The position numbers were made by a program, and so were the translations under genes. Under the pieces are notes generated by a model. That model was not told the DNA's origin and searched no databases. It was given only the letters and a program-made list of their open reading frames with translations. From Gemmatimonadaceae bacterium (GTDB lineage Bacteria > Gemmatimonadota > Gemmatimonadetes > Gemmatimonadales > Gemmatimonadaceae), in assembly GCA_019689955.1 (NCBI GenBank), contig JADGGM010000131.1:1-7544 (forward strand): a stretch of DNA of 7,544 nucleotides, given 5' to 3'. This document shows positions 6,594 to 7,544 of the stretch, piece by piece. The stretch's first letter is position 1. Every line of letters starts with the position of its first letter.

Positions 6594-6667
6594 TGCGCGA
6601 GGCGGGATTCGAACCCACGACCTTCGGCTCCGGAGGCCGACGCTCTATCCAGCTGAGCTACTCGCGC
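6594..6667 (-). tRNA. tRNA-Arg (anticodon CCG)
   Basis: The minus strand folds as a full cloverleaf. The acceptor stem GCGCGAG pairs with CTCGCGC, followed by T8-A9, a D-arm beginning GCTC, and the anticodon stem TCGGC/GCCGA around loop CTCCGGA. The anticodon is CCG, reading CGG (Arg). The T-loop is TTCGAAT and the discriminator is A73. CCA is not encoded; the DNA continues ATGA. The strong terminator of tRNA-Pro lies upstream, so this gene probably has its own promoter in 6668-6728. One weak option there is TTGGTG with TACACA 16 nt downstream. Confidence 0.96.
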
Positions 6668-6728
6668 AACCTCGATCTATGCAGCAGCCACCGTGTGTAA
6701 CCTAACGACGATGCTCACCAAAAGCACA

Positions 6729-6750
6729 AAAGGAGCGCGTCGGCTCCTTT
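6729..6750 (-). terminator. Intrinsic terminator after tRNA-Pro
   Basis: AAAGGAGC (6729-6736) and GCTCCTTT (6743-6750) form a perfect 8-bp stem with a 6-nt loop. On the minus strand the 3' arm runs into four T residues (complement of 6728-6731), with a second T run a few bases on. It begins 6 nt after the encoded CCA of tRNA-Pro, so it ends the upstream tRNA transcript. Confidence 0.78.
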
Positions 6751-6756
6751 CGTGAA

Positions 6757-6834
6757 TGGTCGGGGCGAGTGGATTTGAACCACCGACCTCCTGGTCCCGA
6801 ACCAGGCGCGCTAACCGGGCTGCGCCACGCCCCG
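6757..6834 (-). tRNA. tRNA-Pro (anticodon CGG), CCA encoded
   Basis: The acceptor stem CGGGGCG pairs with CGCCCCG, giving the C1-G72 pair characteristic of bacterial tRNA-Pro. The anticodon stem CCTGG/CCAGG encloses loop TTCGGGA, so the anticodon is CGG, reading CCG (Pro). The T-loop is TTCAAAT, with A73. The minus strand continues with templated CCA (complement of 6759-6757), included in the coordinates. It lies 42 nt downstream of tRNA-Arg(ACG), probably in the same transcript, and is followed by an intrinsic terminator. Confidence 0.96.
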
Positions 6835-6836
6835 CC

Positions 6837-6875
6837 GACGGCGTCATACAAGGTGTTACGGTGCTCCTCGCCGTC
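6837..6875 (-). other. Spacer hairpin between tRNA-Arg(ACG) and tRNA-Pro
   Basis: GACGGCG (6837-6843) and CGCCGTC (6869-6875) are exact inverted repeats, separated by 25 nt. They bring the end of tRNA-Arg(ACG) and the start of tRNA-Pro close together. This suits a processing structure in the primary transcript. No T-tract follows, so it is not a typical terminator. Confidence 0.4.
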
Positions 6876-6876
6876 A

Positions 6877-6953
6877 TGGCGCGCCCGGAGAGACTCGAAC
6901 TCCCAACCTTCTGATCCGTAGTCAGATGCTCTATCCAATTGAGCTACGGGCGC
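6877..6953 (-). tRNA. tRNA-Arg (anticodon ACG), CCA encoded
   Basis: The acceptor stem GCGCCCG pairs with CGGGCGC. The anticodon stem TCTGA/TCAGA encloses loop CTACGGA, so the anticodon is ACG. In bacteria A34 of this tRNA is normally converted to inosine by TadA, allowing CGU, CGC and CGA to be read. The T-loop is TTCGAGT and the discriminator is G73, followed by templated CCA (complement of 6879-6877). With the neighbouring CCG isoacceptor, it covers the CGN arginine codons. Confidence 0.96.
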
Positions 6954-6978
6954 CCTATTGTCTTGCCACTACTACTCC

Positions 6979-6992
6979 GCCGGTTTCCCGGC
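6979..6992 (-). other. GAAA-tetraloop hairpin upstream of tRNA-Arg(ACG)
   Basis: The minus strand reads GCCGG-GAAA-CCGGC, a perfect 5-bp stem closed by a stable GNRA tetraloop. It ends 25 nt before the mature 5' end of tRNA-Arg(ACG). It may be a leader structure for processing. The rest of the 192-nt Val-Arg spacer (6954-7145) holds a promoter candidate and no gene that I can support. Confidence 0.4.
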
Positions 6993-7095
6993 TCGCGTCA
7001 CCGACGCCGTGGTGCCGAACGTCGTGCCGCGTCGTTCAAGCTACGACGGCGGACGCGTCTCATGCTGCGGAGACACACCCGCCGTGTGCACGCGC

Positions 7096-7124
7096 AAGCT
7101 AGCCGCACAGAAACATCGCGTCAA
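7096..7124 (-). promoter_or_regulatory. Candidate promoter for the tRNA-Arg(ACG)-Pro transcript
   Basis: On the minus strand TTGACG (7124-7119) matches the -35 consensus at 5 of 6 positions. Exactly 17 nt downstream is TAGCTT (7101-7096), a 3-of-6 match to the -10 box. Transcription would start near 7089, about 135 nt before tRNA-Arg(ACG). The 192-nt spacer, the largest in the array, is a natural place for an internal promoter. The -10 box is weak, and read-through from the upstream tRNAs is equally possible. Confidence 0.38.
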
Positions 7125-7145
7125 GCCGGACAACTCGCTTCGTCA

Positions 7146-7219
7146 TGGGCGGTACAAGACTCGAACTTGTGACCTCCACGATGTCAACGTGGCGCTCTAA
7201 CCAACTGAGCTAACCGCCC
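7146..7219 (-). tRNA. tRNA-Val (anticodon GAC)
   Basis: The acceptor stem GGGCGGT pairs with ACCGCCC. The anticodon stem CCACG/CGTGG encloses loop TTGACAT, so the anticodon is GAC, reading GUC and GUU (Val). The T-loop is TTCGAGT, with A73. CCA is not encoded; the strand continues TGACG. It lies 65 nt after tRNA-Gly with no terminator between, so the two are probably co-transcribed. Confidence 0.97.
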
Positions 7220-7284
7220 AAGCAGGTGCCACCGCCACCCCTGCGTTTCCCAACCTCCCCGTCCCGCGTCCTTCTCCTACATGA

Positions 7285-7357
7285 AGCGGGAAACGGGACT
7301 CGAACCCGCGACCCCAACCTTGGCAAGGTTGTGCTCTACCAACTGAGCTATTCCCGC
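7285..7357 (-). tRNA. tRNA-Gly (anticodon GCC)
   Basis: The acceptor stem GCGGGAA pairs with TTCCCGC. The anticodon stem CAACC/GGTTG encloses loop TTGCCAA, so the anticodon is GCC, reading GGC and GGU (Gly). The T-loop is TTCGAGT. The discriminator is U73, the usual base for bacterial tRNA-Gly. CCA is not encoded. It lies 84 nt downstream of tRNA-Ala, across a spacer with two hairpins. Confidence 0.97.
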
Positions 7358-7365
7358 GAGGAAAT

Positions 7366-7395
7366 GGAGCCCGGCCTGCCGTCCCTGCCGGCTCC
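7366..7395 (-). other. Spacer hairpin between tRNA-Ala and tRNA-Gly (proximal to Gly)
   Basis: GGAGC (7366-7370) and CGGC (7372-7375) pair with GCCG (7387-7390) and GCTCC (7391-7395), a 9-bp stem with one bulged C and an 11-nt loop. On the minus strand it is followed by CATTTCC, which is too poor in T for a standard terminator. It may guide processing or cause partial termination before tRNA-Gly. Confidence 0.4.
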
Positions 7396-7407
7396 CAGAG
7401 GCGCCAC

Positions 7408-7429
7408 GGGCCGACTGCCAGTTCGGCCC
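7408..7429 (-). other. Spacer hairpin between tRNA-Ala and tRNA-Gly (proximal to Ala)
   Basis: GGGCCGA (7408-7414) and TCGGCCC (7423-7429) form a perfect 7-bp stem with an 8-nt loop, 12 nt beyond the mature end of tRNA-Ala. There is no T-tract. A second hairpin follows 12 nt further along the transcript, so the whole spacer is highly structured. Confidence 0.42.
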
Positions 7430-7441
7430 ATGGCCGCCAGG

Positions 7442-7514
7442 TGGAGGCGAGGGGAATCGAACCCCTGACCTCGTGAATGCCATTCACGCGCTCTCCCAAC
7501 TGAGCTACGCCCCC
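7442..7514 (-). tRNA. tRNA-Ala (anticodon GGC)
   Basis: The acceptor stem GGGGGCG pairs with CGCCTCC and contains G3-U70, the hallmark identity pair recognised by alanyl-tRNA synthetase. The anticodon stem CGTGA/TCACG encloses loop ATGGCAT, so the anticodon is GGC, reading GCC and GCU (Ala). The T-loop is TTCGATT, with A73. The strand continues CCT, one base away from a templated CCA. It is the first tRNA of the array within the window; the promoter, and possibly more tRNAs, lie beyond the right edge. Confidence 0.97.
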
Positions 7515-7544
7515 TGGACACCCCCCGGCAAACCTTCCCGCCGG

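Noticed and set aside
6549..6667. tRNA-Arg(CCG) next to a perfect palindrome as a possible integrative-element attachment site
   Set aside because: There is no integrase gene, no partial duplicate of the tRNA 3' end in the window and no change in composition. The palindrome is explained as a terminator.
6677..7499. Short open frames over the tRNA array
   Set aside because: They are translations of tRNA genes (for example the recurring WFKSTRPD and GIAQLVEHNLAKVG peptides), a common false annotation.
6594..7514. Regularly spaced similar segments that could suggest a repeat or CRISPR-like array
   Set aside because: The repeated elements are the conserved D-arm and T-arm sequences of tRNAs, and each unit folds into a full cloverleaf with a distinct anticodon.

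Overview
The window is very GC-rich and bacterial. Several things point towards Gemmatimonadota or Acidobacteriota: strong G/C third-codon bias, a large orphan MacB/FtsX-type permease of the kind multiplied in those phyla, secreted and lipidated proteins with Ala/Pro-rich linkers, and a GH36 glycosidase preceded by a small lipoprotein. The phylum is an inference from gene style, not a demonstrated placement.

Layout. (1) Positions 1-2415, minus strand: a two-gene unit with a 177-aa lipoprotein first (1882-2415) and then a secreted GH36 alpha-galactosidase-like enzyme (1-1878). The enzyme starts 3 nt after the lipoprotein stop, in the same frame, and runs off the left edge. (2) 2416-2625: a divergent intergenic region with a candidate minus-strand promoter and a small hairpin over the lipoprotein ribosome-binding site. 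(3) 2626-5121, plus strand: an 831-aa duplicated MacB/FtsX permease with eight predicted membrane segments and no ATPase next to it. A perfect 12-bp-stem hairpin straddles its stop codon. (4) 5137-5646, minus strand: a small secreted DUF2059 protein, convergent with the permease. (5) 5647-5881: a second divergent intergenic region. (6) 5882-6511, plus strand: a 209-aa NADP-binding protein of the F420H2:NADP+ oxidoreductase-like family with a strong Shine-Dalgarno sequence. (7) 6512-7544: an almost pure tRNA array on the minus strand. In transcription order it reads Ala(GGC), Gly(GCC), Val(GAC), Arg(ACG), Pro(CGG), Arg(CCG). It has two good intrinsic terminators and several spacer hairpins. The array may continue past the right edge.

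How the genes work together. The lipoprotein and GH36 enzyme are almost certainly co-transcribed and probably translationally coupled, which suggests an envelope or extracellular role linked to an alpha-galactoside-like substrate. The permease, DUF2059 protein and oxidoreductase are separate single-gene units with no visible functional link. The tRNAs read mainly GC-rich codons, as expected for this genome. Only Pro(CGG) and Arg(ACG) carry a templated CCA.

I see no CRISPR array, insertion sequence, toxin-antitoxin pair, defence island or biosynthetic cluster. The region looks like ordinary chromosome. The most worthwhile leads are the in-frame lipoprotein-GH36 junction, the Asp-to-Ser change in the GH36 sugar-binding motif, the stop-codon hairpin, and the mixed CCA encoding of the tRNA array.
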